From MGBC131033 sp910585655 (GTDB lineage Bacteria; Bacillota; Clostridia; Lachnospirales; Lachnospiraceae): DNA of 42,373 bases. Shown here piece after piece: positions 25,727-33,787 of this stretch (position 1 is the stretch's first letter; each line of letters begins with the position of its first letter). The stretch lies in the NCBI GenBank assembly GCA_949502025.1, contig CATBCG010000040.1, forward strand, positions 1 to 42,373, written 5' to 3'. A program made the translations under genes and the position numbers. The notes under the pieces are model-generated. The model worked only from the letters and a program-made list of their open reading frames with translations, was not told the DNA's origin and did no database searches.

Positions 25727-26658
25727 TGTGACGCCCTTAGGAGAAGCGGTTCTGCCTCCTCCATAACCTCTCTTATTATTTCAGCGGCTGGCTGCTCCTT
25801 TTTCACCATCGCGGCAACCTGACCGGAAAGAAAACATCCTTTTTCGTTGTTCCCTTCCTGTACGGCAGCCCGCAGAGCGCCTGCGCCTAAAGCTTCCAGC
25901 TCCTCGTCCGGCATACCGCCGTATTCTGCCTTGGAATACATCCTGGCAAATGGCGTCCGCAGGCTACGAACCGGATGCCCCAGCCGTTTTCCTGTCACCA
26001 TGGTACAAAGGTCTGTCGCCTTTAAAATCTTTTCCTTATAGGAAGGATGAATGTTACATTCCACAGCGCTTAAAAAACGCGTTCCCATCTGTACGCCGCA
26101 GGCGCCCAGCATAAAGGCAGCGGCTACTCCTCTGCCGTCTGCAATCCCTCCGGCAGCCAGAACCGGCAAGGAGGTCGCATCGCAGATCTGAGGCACCAAT
26201 ACCATCGTAGTCAGTTCTCCCACATGACCGCCGCTTTCTCCGCCTTCTGCAATCAACGCAGCGGCTCCCAGACGGGTCATCAGCTTTGCCATCGCCACGG
26301 AAGCTACTACCGGGATCACCTTGATGCCCGCCTTCTTCCAGGTTTCCATATAAGCAGAAGGGTTGCCGGCTCCTGTCGTAACTACCTCTACCCTTTCTTC
26401 TGCTACCACCTGCGCTACCTCATCTGCAAAAGGGCTCATCAGCATGATGTTTACTCCAATCGGAGCCTTCGTCAGTGATCTGGCGACGGCAATCTGCTCC
26501 CTGACATATTCCCCTGAAGCGTTCCCGGCAGCAATGATCCCAAGACCGCCGCCCTCAGAGACCGCCGCTGCCAGCCTTCCGTCTGCAATCCACGCCATAC
26601 CGCCCTGAAACAGCGGATAGCGGATATTCAGTAATTCACAAAGTACGGATGCTATCAT
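25711..26658 (-). CDS. fabK: Enoyl-ACP reductase II (FMN-dependent, FabK type)
   Basis: 315 residues of the nitronate monooxygenase/FabK flavoprotein family. Visible signatures are YPLFQGGMAWIADGRLAAAV at the start, GGESGGHVGELTTMVLVPQI and PVLAAGGIADGRGVAAAFML in the FMN-binding barrel. It carries out the last reduction of each elongation cycle. Position between acpP and fabD supports FabK over a nitronate oxidase. No fabI is seen in this window. Confidence 0.92.
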   Translation of the reverse strand: MIASVLCELLNIRYPLFQGGMAWIADGRLAAAVSEGGGLGIIAAGNASGEYVREQIAVARSLTKAPIGVNIMLMSPFADEVAQVVAEERVEVVTTGAGNPSAYMETWKKAGIKVIPVVASVAMAKLMTRLGAAALIAEGGESGGHVGELTTMVLVPQICDATSLPVLAAGGIADGRGVAAAFMLGACGVQMGTRFLSAVECNIHPSYKEKILKATDLCTMVTGKRLGHPVRSLRTPFARMYSKAEYGGMPDEELEALGAGALRAAVQEGNNEKGCFLSGQVAAMVKKEQPAAEIIREVMEEAEPLLLRASQWIRN

Positions 26659-26662
26659 AATC

Positions 26663-26884
26663 TTAACCCTGCTTACTCTGGATGAATTTGTCCAGATCCG
26701 CTACTGTTTCTACCTTTTGATCCAGTTCAATCTCTATCCCGATTTCATCTTCCAAATTCATCAAAAGTTCTACTGTATCCAGAGAATCAATTCCCAGTTC
26801 CGAAAAGGTACTCTCCGGCTTTACCGTTGCTACGTCACATCCTGTACGCTCCGAAACAATTTTTGCTATTAAATCAAAATACAT
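26663..26884 (-). CDS. acpP: Acyl carrier protein
   Basis: 73 residues, acidic and helical, with the phosphopantetheine site Ser34 in ELGIDSLDTVEL. It carries all acyl intermediates of the pathway. A strong AGGAGG ribosome site precedes the ATG. As first gene of the operon it should be the most abundant product. I found no clear promoter or FapR/FabT-type operator in the ~75 bases before it, and then a repeat copy begins. Confidence 0.93.
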   Translation of the reverse strand: MYFDLIAKIVSERTGCDVATVKPESTFSELGIDSLDTVELLMNLEDEIGIEIELDQKVETVADLDKFIQSKQG

Positions 26885-27017
26885 ATTATGTTCCTCCTGT
26901 TTTCTTTTTTGTTTTTGTGTAAAAATTCTATACGGCTCTGTGCCTGTCGCGCCTTATCATACAACAAACCGTGTTCCTTTCCGATTCCGGAAGAGTTCCC
27001 GCAGCGTTCCACTTTTC

Positions 27018-27127
27018 TATGAAAAAGAATTCTACAAAGTGGAATTCTCGCGCCGACGCGCGTCTGCGTCAGCAGACATTTTCCTTAGGCACGAAGTGCG
27101 CATCCTCCGGAGAACTTTCCTATCCTA
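27018..27127 (+). repeat. Dispersed hairpin repeat, copy B
   Basis: Hairpin 1: AGAATTCTAC, AAA, GTGGAATTCT (27026-27048; one G-T pair). Hairpin 2: GTCTGC, GTCA, GCAGAC (27062-27077). A third small stem is GCAC/GTGC (27089-27099). It ends with GGAGAACTTTCCTATCCTA (27109-27127), the same tail as copy E. It lies between acpP and the protease gene. The rest of the gap, 27128-27296, shows nothing I can name. Confidence 0.75.
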
Positions 27128-27296
27128 CAAGAAATCCTATAAAAACACTTGTACAATTTTTCCAGATGCCCTATAATCTATTTTAAAAAGGAACAGGAAG
27201 AATCAGCCTTTTGAATGGTTTTGGTATCTGCTGTTCGGAATGGATTATTTTGGAAAAAAGTTGTGACACTTTTGCCAAGTTGGTTTTAGAAAAGGC

Positions 27297-27305
27297 TGCT
27301 ATAAT
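27297..27305 (+). promoter_or_regulatory. Extended -10 promoter for the S1 protease
   Basis: TGCTATAAT is a perfect -10 (27300-27305) with the TG extension at 27297-27298. The -35 region (AGTTGG about 16 bases upstream) is weak, as is common with extended -10 sites. Confidence 0.5.
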
Positions 27306-27416
27306 GATAACATACCTGATGAAGAGGATGTTTCTACTTTTTCAGTTTGATTCTAGATAAAAACTTGGAAAGAACAAAGAACCCAAAGCAGACTACTACG
27401 AAAGGAGAGTTATTTT

Positions 27417-27467
27417 ATGAAAACTTGTAAAAGATTATTAGCGCTTTAGGAAGTATTTAGCCTTACT
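27417..27467 (+). other. Original start and signal peptide of the S1 protease, broken by TAG
   Basis: AAGGAGAG precedes ATG 27417, which is in frame with the protease. The codons give MKTCKRLLAL, then TAG (27447-27449), then EVFSLTLA leading into the protease. The pattern is a normal export signal interrupted by one amber codon. Confidence 0.7.
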
Positions 27468-28724
27468 TTGGCTATGATGCCTGTTCTGCAAACAAATGCT
27501 GAAGAAGAGATGTTTGATCTTTCCTGGGCAGATCCAGAAAATGAGGAAATGACAGTTTTGGAAGCGGATGAATTGACAGACTTGGAAAAGGAAGCACTTA
27601 TGCAGATTCCCGCTGTAAAAGCCTCTAAAGCATTGGGAGAATATTTTTTGAATACTGGCTATGCTGCGGATGAAATCCCAGAATGTTATGGTGGTGCTTA
27701 TATCAATGATGAATATCAACTTGTTATTAAAATAACAGCCGGATATCAAGCCATCTGTGATGATATTCGGAGTATCATGCCATCTGATGCCTCTTTTGCT
27801 TTTGAAGAATCAGATATTTCTTTAGCAGATCTTATATCTATACAAGGAGAAACCTTATCTTTGTATAAAAACATGATTTCCTCTAGTGGAATATCTCAAA
27901 AAGATAGTGTTGTTAATGTTAAAGTACCTCCTGAATATGCTGAACTAATCTCAAGTAAAATATTTTCAACATTTAACAATAATTTATCTCCTTATGTACG
28001 TTTTCATATAACTGAGGGACGTCCTGAATTAACAACCTCTTTGATTGGTGGAAATGCTTTATATGCCTATGACGATGCTAGTAAATGGACTGCATGGGGG
28101 ACAATTGGATTTTGTGGTACTTATAAAGCACTCGGTCAATCTTTTACTGGTGTAATAACCGCCGGACATATGGCAGATCGTGCATTATTTTATGGCATAA
28201 ATAATCCAGTAGGTAATCTTTCAGAACAATTGAATCCATCTGGAACTATTCCCAACTCTATCGTCCAATTTAAAAATGGAGAAAAAGGCGATTACGCACT
28301 AATTCCAGCAGGGAAAAATACTCTGACCAATTTAGTTCGCCTTGGACAAAATACAACAGGGAAAATTACCACTTCATATAATACTACTCCAATATCTGAT
28401 GATTTTCAAGGACGACAAGTTTTAAAATATGGTATAAAAACAGGTTTGACTGCTGGAACTATTCAGGAAATCAATACTAGTAATTCTTATGGAATTGCTC
28501 CTAATCTAACAGAGATATTTGGATTAACTTCATTTATGAACAATACTTTAACAGTGGTAGATAGTGGTGATAGTGGTGGTCCTGTATGGTACATTGAGGA
28601 TAACGGAACCCGTCAATTACGTGGAGTAATATCTGGAACCTATAATCCAGATAAACGTTTAGGGTATTTTAGTAGATTAGAATACCCATGCCAAAATAAC
28701 TCCTATTTACCAAAATTAAATTAG
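27468..28724 (+). CDS. Secreted S1-family (trypsin-like) serine protease with N-terminal pro-region
   Basis: Numbered from the TTG at 27468, the catalytic triad is His234 (VITAGHM), Asp275 (GEKGDYALI) and Ser369 (VVDSGDSGGPVW). The layout fits chymotrypsin-fold peptidases of the streptogrisin/alpha-lytic type, with about 190 residues before the domain that look like a folding pro-region. It should act outside the cell. The export signal lies upstream of this start and carries an in-frame TAG, so translation from 27417 would stop after 10 residues. If only the downstream TTG or ATG is used, the protein would lack most of its signal. The domain itself is intact. Confidence 0.85.
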   Translation: MAMMPVLQTNAEEEMFDLSWADPENEEMTVLEADELTDLEKEALMQIPAVKASKALGEYFLNTGYAADEIPECYGGAYINDEYQLVIKITAGYQAICDDIRSIMPSDASFAFEESDISLADLISIQGETLSLYKNMISSSGISQKDSVVNVKVPPEYAELISSKIFSTFNNNLSPYVRFHITEGRPELTTSLIGGNALYAYDDASKWTAWGTIGFCGTYKALGQSFTGVITAGHMADRALFYGINNPVGNLSEQLNPSGTIPNSIVQFKNGEKGDYALIPAGKNTLTNLVRLGQNTTGKITTSYNTTPISDDFQGRQVLKYGIKTGLTAGTIQEINTSNSYGIAPNLTEIFGLTSFMNNTLTVVDSGDSGGPVWYIEDNGTRQLRGVISGTYNPDKRLGYFSRLEYPCQNNSYLPKLN

Positions 28725-28731
28725 GTTAGAC

Positions 28732-28768
28732 AAGATAACAGGTAATAAATATTATTACCTGTTATCTT
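28732..28768 (+). terminator. Terminator-like hairpin after the protease
   Basis: A perfect 16-bp stem: 28732-28747 pairs with 28753-28768 around a five-base loop. The downstream T-run is short (TTGATTTAT). It implies that the next gene is either a low-level read-through product or has its own start of transcription. Confidence 0.65.
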
Positions 28769-28826
28769 GATTTATAAAGTTTTCCACTCTCAAATTAAAA
28801 ATTTTATAATTAGGAGGATATCAAAA

Positions 28827-29447
28827 TTGAGTAAAAAAATAGTTAGAGTAATATTTTTACTTTTAATAGGCATTCTAATTGGATATTATTTGCATTTTTT
28901 TCAATATATACCTACAAAAACACACACAGAAGAAACCACCATATATCACACTTATCTTGAAAAATATGTGAAACGAAATGGTATTGTAAATCGTACCTTT
29001 CAAAAAAATGCTCCTCTTTCTATAATCCCACTTCGTATAGAACACCACAAACCTTATGATTTTCAATATCATTGTTATGAAACCGAAACTTGGTTTATGC
29101 AATTTGAAATTTCAAATCTATCCACAAAATCATATCATATTATTTCACCACCAGAATTAGACTATCTTATCGATAATGTTTGGTATGAATGTAGCAGTTA
29201 TGGTTATACAAGTCTACGTGCAGAAGGAGAACCAGAATATACTTTTGCGCCTGAGGAAACAATTACTATTACTATCCCCATTCAAGAACCCATTTGCATT
29301 GACAAAGAACTTCCTCTTCGCTCTGGTCGTTTCTGGTATGGGCATTACCGTCTTGTCGTAGAATATGCAGAAGAAACATTTACTTATGTAGAATTTGATT
29401 TACCAGAGACTGCAGATTATTTCAGCAATCGCTTATACGAAAACTAA
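28827..29447 (+). CDS. Unknown membrane-anchored protein with a beta-rich outer domain
   Basis: About 206 residues, with family not firmly recognised. I chose the TTG at 28827 because AGGAGG lies 9 bases before it. An ATG at 28767 lies inside the preceding hairpin. The start SKKIVRVIFLLLIGILIGYY is a single anchor, and the rest is rich in beta-prone sequence ending in a segment (FWYGHYRLVVEYAEETFTYV) like the last strands of a bacterial Ig-like domain. It follows the S1 protease on the same strand, so it may assist or be a substrate, but that is speculation. Confidence 0.65.
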   Translation: MSKKIVRVIFLLLIGILIGYYLHFFQYIPTKTHTEETTIYHTYLEKYVKRNGIVNRTFQKNAPLSIIPLRIEHHKPYDFQYHCYETETWFMQFEISNLSTKSYHIISPPELDYLIDNVWYECSSYGYTSLRAEGEPEYTFAPEETITITIPIQEPICIDKELPLRSGRFWYGHYRLVVEYAEETFTYVEFDLPETADYFSNRLYEN

Positions 29448-29702
29448 CATATACTCACAAACACTCAAACTGTTGCAAACCAAACAATACGGACACATAG
29501 TAGTTTGTTTACAAAGGCTAAACTGCCTACTTCTTTCAAATATGAATATTCCTCTTTGTATTTTGTGGGAAACCGATATAAATTTGCCTGTGTCTTTATA
29601 GCTTTTCATCTGATCGGAAAGCATGAGATTATAGTTCCTACGGCAACAGCCGAAAGTTTTGGCAAAAAACTGGCAAAATATTTTTGTACTACAATAAATA
29701 AT
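29448..29702. other. Intergenic stretch without recognisable content
   Basis: About 255 AT-rich bases between the anchored protein and repeat copy C. A plus-strand open frame here has no ribosome site and runs into the repeat. I see no gene or site I can support. Confidence 0.5.
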
Positions 29703-29804
29703 GCGGCGGGTCGCTTTAGCGACATGTCACTGCTCCGCCGCAGTGCGATCCTGCCCGGAGGGCTTTTTGTATGATAGGGAAGTTCGGAGAACTTTCCTAT
29801 CATA
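29703..29804 (+). repeat. Dispersed hairpin repeat, copy C
   Basis: Outer stem GCGGCGG (29703-29709) with CCGCCGC (29735-29741), enclosing GTCGCT/AGCGAC (29710-29723). Next is GCCCGGAGGGC followed by five T, then a terminal 15-bp hairpin, 29770-29784 with 29790-29804. It is about 94% identical to 42139-42240. The terminal stem ends in TATGATAGG/CCTATCATA, where copy E has TAGGATAGG/CCTATCCTA. Confidence 0.8.
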
Positions 29805-29812
29805 TGAAAAAA

Positions 29813-29834
29813 GCCGCGGTTGTTTTACCGCGGC
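29813..29834 (-). terminator. Terminator of the CDF exporter gene
   Basis: GCCGCGGT (29813-29820) pairs with ACCGCGGC (29827-29834). On the minus strand six T follow the stem. It lies about 17 bases after the CDF stop. Confidence 0.8.
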
Positions 29835-29850
29835 ACAAAGAGCCTGACTG

Positions 29851-31026
29851 TTATCCTTCCGAAATATATCCATGTTCTACCTGAATCACACAGGTATAGC
29901 GTTCGTCCTCTGCCCGCATCTTGGCAATTACCTGCTGCCGAATTACATCGGCATGTTCTTTTCGCTCATGCGGAAGCGTCAAGTCAAAAATCAGGTTGAT
30001 CTGATGAACCCCGTTGACAATACGAAGATCGTGAATCGAACCATGCGGCTCAATTTCTTTGACAATTTCATTGATCCGTTTTTTCAGATAAGACAGCCGT
30101 TCGTCGTGGACTGCAATCGGATCCATATGAATCACCAAAAGGATACCCAAATCTTCCATTGCGTTCCTCTCAATCATGTCGATTTCCTCATGGATATCCT
30201 CAATGTCCAAATCATTCGCCACCTCTGCATGAATCGTCGCCATCAATTTGGTCGGTCCGTAATTATGAACGATCAAATCATGTGTCCCATACACGCACGG
30301 ATAACTCTCTACATAGTCTGTTACCTTCCGGTAGACTTCCATCGGCACAGCCTCTCCTAACAATGGTTCCAGCGTTTCTTTGATAATCTTAATCCCGGCA
30401 ATCATAACAAAAACCGAGACGATCACCCCCATAAAACCGTCTATCTTTAACCCGCTGATATGCCCCACCACTAAAGACAGCACGGTAGCTCCGGTAATGC
30501 AGACATCTCCAAAGGAGTCTGCCGCCGTAGCCTTTAGTACCGTAGACTGAATCCGTTTTCCTAAAGTACGGTTAAATACTCCCATCCAGATTTTAACGGC
30601 AATCGGAATACACAAAATCAGCACCGTATACCAGGAAAAAGCCACCTCCTGGGGATGCCAGATCTTATCCAGAGAACTTCCAAAACAGGAAAAACCGACC
30701 TGCAATACCAAAAAAGCCACTGCCAGCCCGGCGATATACTCATACCGTCCATGCCCGAACGGATGCTCCTTATCTGCCGGACGCTCTGCAAGCTTTACCC
30801 CTACAAAGCTGATCACTGAAGAAGCGGCGTCCGAAAGGTTATTAAAGGCATCTGCAATCACCGAAATACTATGTATCAGGATTCCTACCAATACTTTAAT
30901 CAGAAATAAAAAAAGATTGCAGCAGACGCCGACCAGGCTTGCCATTACGCCATATCTGGTCCGTACCTCTGCCTGTTCTACATTTTTATAATCTTTTACA
31001 AACCATTTCACCAGTAAATTTGTCAT
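29851..31026 (-). CDS. CDF-family cation diffusion facilitator (divalent metal exporter)
   Basis: About 391 residues, with six membrane segments in the first ~230 residues and a soluble C-terminal domain of ~160. Conserved CDF stretches include HSISVIADAFNNLSDAASSV in TM2, HPFGHGRYEY after TM3, ADSFGDVCITGATV in TM5 and a double cytoplasmic dimerisation repeat. The His commonly found in the TM2 and TM5 metal site is Asn and Gly here, so the metal (Zn, Fe, Mn or Co) cannot be predicted. I start at 31026. The ATG at 31095 lies within the promoter at 31067-31095, upstream of the expected RNA start. Confidence 0.88.
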   Translation of the reverse strand: MTNLLVKWFVKDYKNVEQAEVRTRYGVMASLVGVCCNLFLFLIKVLVGILIHSISVIADAFNNLSDAASSVISFVGVKLAERPADKEHPFGHGRYEYIAGLAVAFLVLQVGFSCFGSSLDKIWHPQEVAFSWYTVLILCIPIAVKIWMGVFNRTLGKRIQSTVLKATAADSFGDVCITGATVLSLVVGHISGLKIDGFMGVIVSVFVMIAGIKIIKETLEPLLGEAVPMEVYRKVTDYVESYPCVYGTHDLIVHNYGPTKLMATIHAEVANDLDIEDIHEEIDMIERNAMEDLGILLVIHMDPIAVHDERLSYLKKRINEIVKEIEPHGSIHDLRIVNGVHQINLIFDLTLPHERKEHADVIRQQVIAKMRAEDERYTCVIQVEHGYISEG

Positions 31027-31066
31027 GTTTAACGGATTCCCCTTTTCTGTTTCTCTTGTCCTTCCT

Positions 31067-31095
31067 ATTATATTCGCTTTCTTTCCGCCATGCAA
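31067..31095 (-). promoter_or_regulatory. Promoter of the CDF exporter
   Basis: On the minus strand, a perfect TATAAT (31067-31072) and TTGCAT (31090-31095) with a 17-base spacer. It supports the CDF start at 31026. It is divergent from the promoter at 31133. Confidence 0.6.
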
Positions 31096-31132
31096 GACCG
31101 ATTGTTTTTATTATCAGATTTTTCCATAGATC

Positions 31133-31161
31133 TTGACAGCCTGCCCGGAATCGTGTAGAAT
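31133..31161 (+). promoter_or_regulatory. Strong sigma-A-like promoter of the CorC-type gene
   Basis: Perfect TTGACA (31133-31138), 17-base spacer, TAGAAT (31156-31161). RNA would begin near 31168, at the start of the hairpin leader. Confidence 0.75.
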
Positions 31162-31164
31162 TAG

Positions 31165-31229
31165 TTATGTGTATCGCAAGGAGTGGCGCCCTCGCGGCAA
31201 GACTCCTGTTCTTCTGTGCGGATACATAA
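31165..31229 (+). ncRNA. Structured 5' leader of the CorC-type transporter mRNA
   Basis: Nested pairing: TTAT with ATAA and GTATC (31171-31175) with GATAC (31221-31225), GCA (31176-31178) with TGC (31217-31219), AGGAGT (31179-31184) with ACTCCT (31202-31207), and GCC/GGC at the tip. It begins at the predicted RNA start and ends 27 bases before the TTG start codon. I cannot match it to a known riboswitch. Because the first stem holds an AGGAG copy away from the real ribosome site, direct sequestration is not obvious. Confidence 0.45.
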
Positions 31230-31256
31230 TATATTAAATCAATAGGAGATGATGTT

Positions 31257-32630
31257 TTGGACCCCAGTGACGCGATAGCGATAGGCATGCCAGCAGCGGC
31301 TGGCGTAAGTATGGCAATCAGCACAGGCGATGTGATCAGTATTGGGATACTGATCGTCTTGGTATTGCTGTCAGCTTTTTTTTCATCCTCGGAAACTGCC
31401 CTGACTACGGTCAATAAAATCCGTATTCGGAACCTGGCCGAAGACAAGGTGAAAAATGCGGACTTAGTTGCAAAGTTAGTAGAAGATCCGAACAGGCTGC
31501 TCAGTACCATCTTAATCGGCAACAACATTGTAAACCTCTCGGCTTCCGCTCTGATGACGACTTTTATTACAAATCTGTTCGGCAGTTGGGCAGTCGGTAT
31601 CGGTACCGGTATTTTGACGATTATCGTTTTGATCTTCGGAGAAATCGTCCCGAAAACAGCCGCTACCATTCAGGCGGAAAAGATGGCGCTCCGTTATGCC
31701 AAGGTGATTTATTTCCTCACCAAGCTTTTGACTCCGGTGATCGCCGTTTTAAACGTCATATCAAGCGTGATTATGAAGATCATGCGTATTGACGCCAAAA
31801 AGCCTCGTCTGCAGATTACGGAAGACGAATTGCTGACGTTAGTAGAGGTCAGCCATGAAGAGGGTGTGATTGAAAACGAAGAACGACTGATGATTACAAA
31901 TGTGGTTGATTTTGGAGATTCCCTAGCCAAAGATGTGATGGTTCCCCGTATGGAGATGAGTGCTGTCCCGGATGATATCAGCTACAACGATCTGGTAGCT
32001 ATGTTTGAAAAGGACAAGTATTCCCGTCTTCCGGTCTACAGTGAATCCATCGACAATGTGACAGGTGTAGTACACCTGAAGGATATCTGTTTTTACCAGG
32101 GCAACAAAAAAGAATTTAAAGTAACAGATTTCCTGCGCGACGCTTATTTTACCTATGAATTTAAAAAGACCTCGGAGCTGTTGATCGAAATGCGGCAGTC
32201 TACGTATTCCATGTCTATCGTTTTAGACGAATACGGCGCTACTGCCGGGTTGATTACGTTAGAGGATCTATTAGAAGAAATCGTCGGTGAAATCCGGGAT
32301 GAATACGATGCGGACGAAGAGGACGATATTCAGGAGATCGGAGAACACGAATATCTGGTTTCCGGTACTACGAAGTTAGATGACTTCAACGAATTCTTCG
32401 GTACACATCTTTCCTCGGATGATTACGACTCCATTGCCGGGCATGTGATCGGTCTGTTAGAGCATCTTCCTGCAGAAGGAGAAGCCATTGCAGACGGCAA
32501 AGTCACCTTTACCGTAAAGGCAGTAGACAAAAACCGGATTGATAAACTTCATATTCTTGTCTCCCCTTCGGAAGAGGAACCACAGGAAGAAGATAGACGG
32601 CATCGGGAAGAACTGGATTCAGCCAGTTAA
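31257..32630 (+). CDS. HlyC/CorC-family transporter (DUF21-CBS-CorC domains)
   Basis: 457 residues. The DUF21 (CNNM) membrane domain spans about 25-195 with SSSETALTTVNKIRIRNLAE and GNNIVNLSASALMTT. It is followed by an acidic helix and a CBS pair (about 210-335, with VPRMEMSAVPDDISYNDLVA and DEYGATAGLITLEDLLEEIV) and the CorC_HlyC domain (about 345-435). Family members are linked to Mg2+ or Co2+ efflux and metal homeostasis. The start is TTG 31257 with AGGAG 8 bases upstream. Divergent from a CDF exporter, it may form a metal-homeostasis pair. The leader at 31165-31229 could be its sensor. Confidence 0.88.
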   Translation: MDPSDAIAIGMPAAAGVSMAISTGDVISIGILIVLVLLSAFFSSSETALTTVNKIRIRNLAEDKVKNADLVAKLVEDPNRLLSTILIGNNIVNLSASALMTTFITNLFGSWAVGIGTGILTIIVLIFGEIVPKTAATIQAEKMALRYAKVIYFLTKLLTPVIAVLNVISSVIMKIMRIDAKKPRLQITEDELLTLVEVSHEEGVIENEERLMITNVVDFGDSLAKDVMVPRMEMSAVPDDISYNDLVAMFEKDKYSRLPVYSESIDNVTGVVHLKDICFYQGNKKEFKVTDFLRDAYFTYEFKKTSELLIEMRQSTYSMSIVLDEYGATAGLITLEDLLEEIVGEIRDEYDADEEDDIQEIGEHEYLVSGTTKLDDFNEFFGTHLSSDDYDSIAGHVIGLLEHLPAEGEAIADGKVTFTVKAVDKNRIDKLHILVSPSEEEPQEEDRRHREELDSAS

Positions 32631-32643
32631 TAAATGAGATAAA

Positions 32644-32678
32644 GCAGAGCCGGGAGTTCTCTCCTGCTCTGCTTTTTT
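32644..32678 (+). terminator. Terminator of the CorC-type gene
   Basis: GCAGAGC (32644-32650) pairs with GCTCTGC (32666-32672), and the inner GGAG pairs with CTCC. Six T follow. The next bases, GTATCATAGGAA, resemble the motif found after other terminators in this window. Confidence 0.85.
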
Positions 32679-32725
32679 GTATCATAGGAATAAAGTTATT
32701 ATTTACAGAAAGGACGATTTCGTTT

Positions 32726-33319
32726 ATGAAAGCACATGAAACAGAAACCTTTAAGCGCTACGGACGCTTTTTCTTCCTGCTTCTACTGGGATTAGGCGTT
32801 CTTTTACCGCTTGGTGTTGCCCTTATTCTTAGTTTTGCGCAGGGAAGTTTTCGCCCGGATGTCTTTTTGCCGATGGCGTTAGTCTTTGCCTTTATCGTCT
32901 GGGCTCCGATGGCTATTATGATTGGCTATGGAAGTCTGACTTCTCTGTTTGTCAAGCATACAGCCAAACAGATTAGCGCGCTTCCTTATCGCTTTAACAG
33001 CTCTTTCCAAAGCAGAGGCGGAATCTTGTATATTGATGTAGAGAATGGAATGATCGCATTCATATCTTCCTACAATCCTATGCTCCTTCAGGTATTCAAT
33101 GCTTCTCGGATCGGCAAAGCAAAAACGATTGCTTCTACTATGAGCGGCGTTCGTTTTGTCTTTACGTTAGACGGAAAAAAGATTACGATGCCGACTTTAC
33201 TCAGTAACCGGGTAGTCAGTCTCAAATCCGGCATTGGAGCAGAAGCCGTGTCCAAAGCGGACACTTATGTGGAGCTGCTGTTAGCAGCCAAAGCGCGCGC
33301 TGAGGGAGGAAGCATCTGA
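32726..33319 (+). CDS. Unknown two-span membrane protein, 197 aa
   Basis: I do not recognise the family. Two hydrophobic segments (about residues 14-37 and 47-72) are followed by a soluble domain of about 120 residues with beta-prone sequence (GGILYIDVENGMIAFISSYN, GVRFVFTLDGKKITMP), possibly PH-like. It starts 47 bases after the CorC terminator with AGGAC upstream. The last base of its stop is the first base of the next gene's ATG, so the two are translationally coupled. Confidence 0.75.
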   Translation: MKAHETETFKRYGRFFFLLLLGLGVLLPLGVALILSFAQGSFRPDVFLPMALVFAFIVWAPMAIMIGYGSLTSLFVKHTAKQISALPYRFNSSFQSRGGILYIDVENGMIAFISSYNPMLLQVFNASRIGKAKTIASTMSGVRFVFTLDGKKITMPTLLSNRVVSLKSGIGAEAVSKADTYVELLLAAKARAEGGSI

Positions 33320-33765
33320 TGGATCGCCTTCATGACATTGGTTTTTACCTGCCGGAGATCATTTTTGCAGTTTTAGTGACGGTAGCGCTCATTGGGGTTA
33401 TTTTGATGGTACGCGATCAATTTCGCTATTCCAACGGCAAAATTACCTGCCTGCATTGTAAAGGAGCTTCCAACAAAATTTCCAGGCATCCTTATCTGTT
33501 TTTACTACCAATCTCCTTTGGAGATCAATACGAGGATGCCGCTTCTTATCTGCCCTCCCATATGACGCCGATTTCCCGCAAGGAAGACATCCCCACTGGC
33601 AGACGAGCCTGCTGGATAGAAGTCTACTCCTGTCCGCAATGCAGCAGCAAGCAAGTCATGATTACCGACTTTCTCCAGGTACGAGGAACCGAACATTCCA
33701 AAGGAACCTATGTGCTTCCTTATGCCCCTTTCTATTCTCTGATCGAAGCCTGGAAGCAGATATAA
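33319..33765 (+). CDS. Unknown single-span protein with a zinc-ribbon-like Cys pair set, 148 aa
   Basis: Residues 10-32 form one membrane segment. The rest contains CLHC near residue 37 and CPQC near residue 103, spaced like the two knuckles of a zinc ribbon. Function unknown. Its coupling to the preceding membrane gene and the 22-base gap to the next suggest that the three products act together. Confidence 0.75.
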   Translation: MDRLHDIGFYLPEIIFAVLVTVALIGVILMVRDQFRYSNGKITCLHCKGASNKISRHPYLFLLPISFGDQYEDAASYLPSHMTPISRKEDIPTGRRACWIEVYSCPQCSSKQVMITDFLQVRGTEHSKGTYVLPYAPFYSLIEAWKQI

Positions 33766-33787
33766 TAAACGAAAAAGGAGCCTAGTT

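Noticed and set aside
26885..26960. FapR- or FabT-type operator before acpP
   Set aside because: No sequence close to the known palindromes could be seen in the region.
29505..29774. Plus-strand 89-codon frame before the CDF gene
   Set aside because: No ribosome site, no recognisable similarity, and its 3' third is the structured repeat copy C.
31027..31095. Longer N-terminus of the CDF exporter
   Set aside because: The extra 23 codons overlap the promoter and predicted RNA start, and the family begins near the later ATG.
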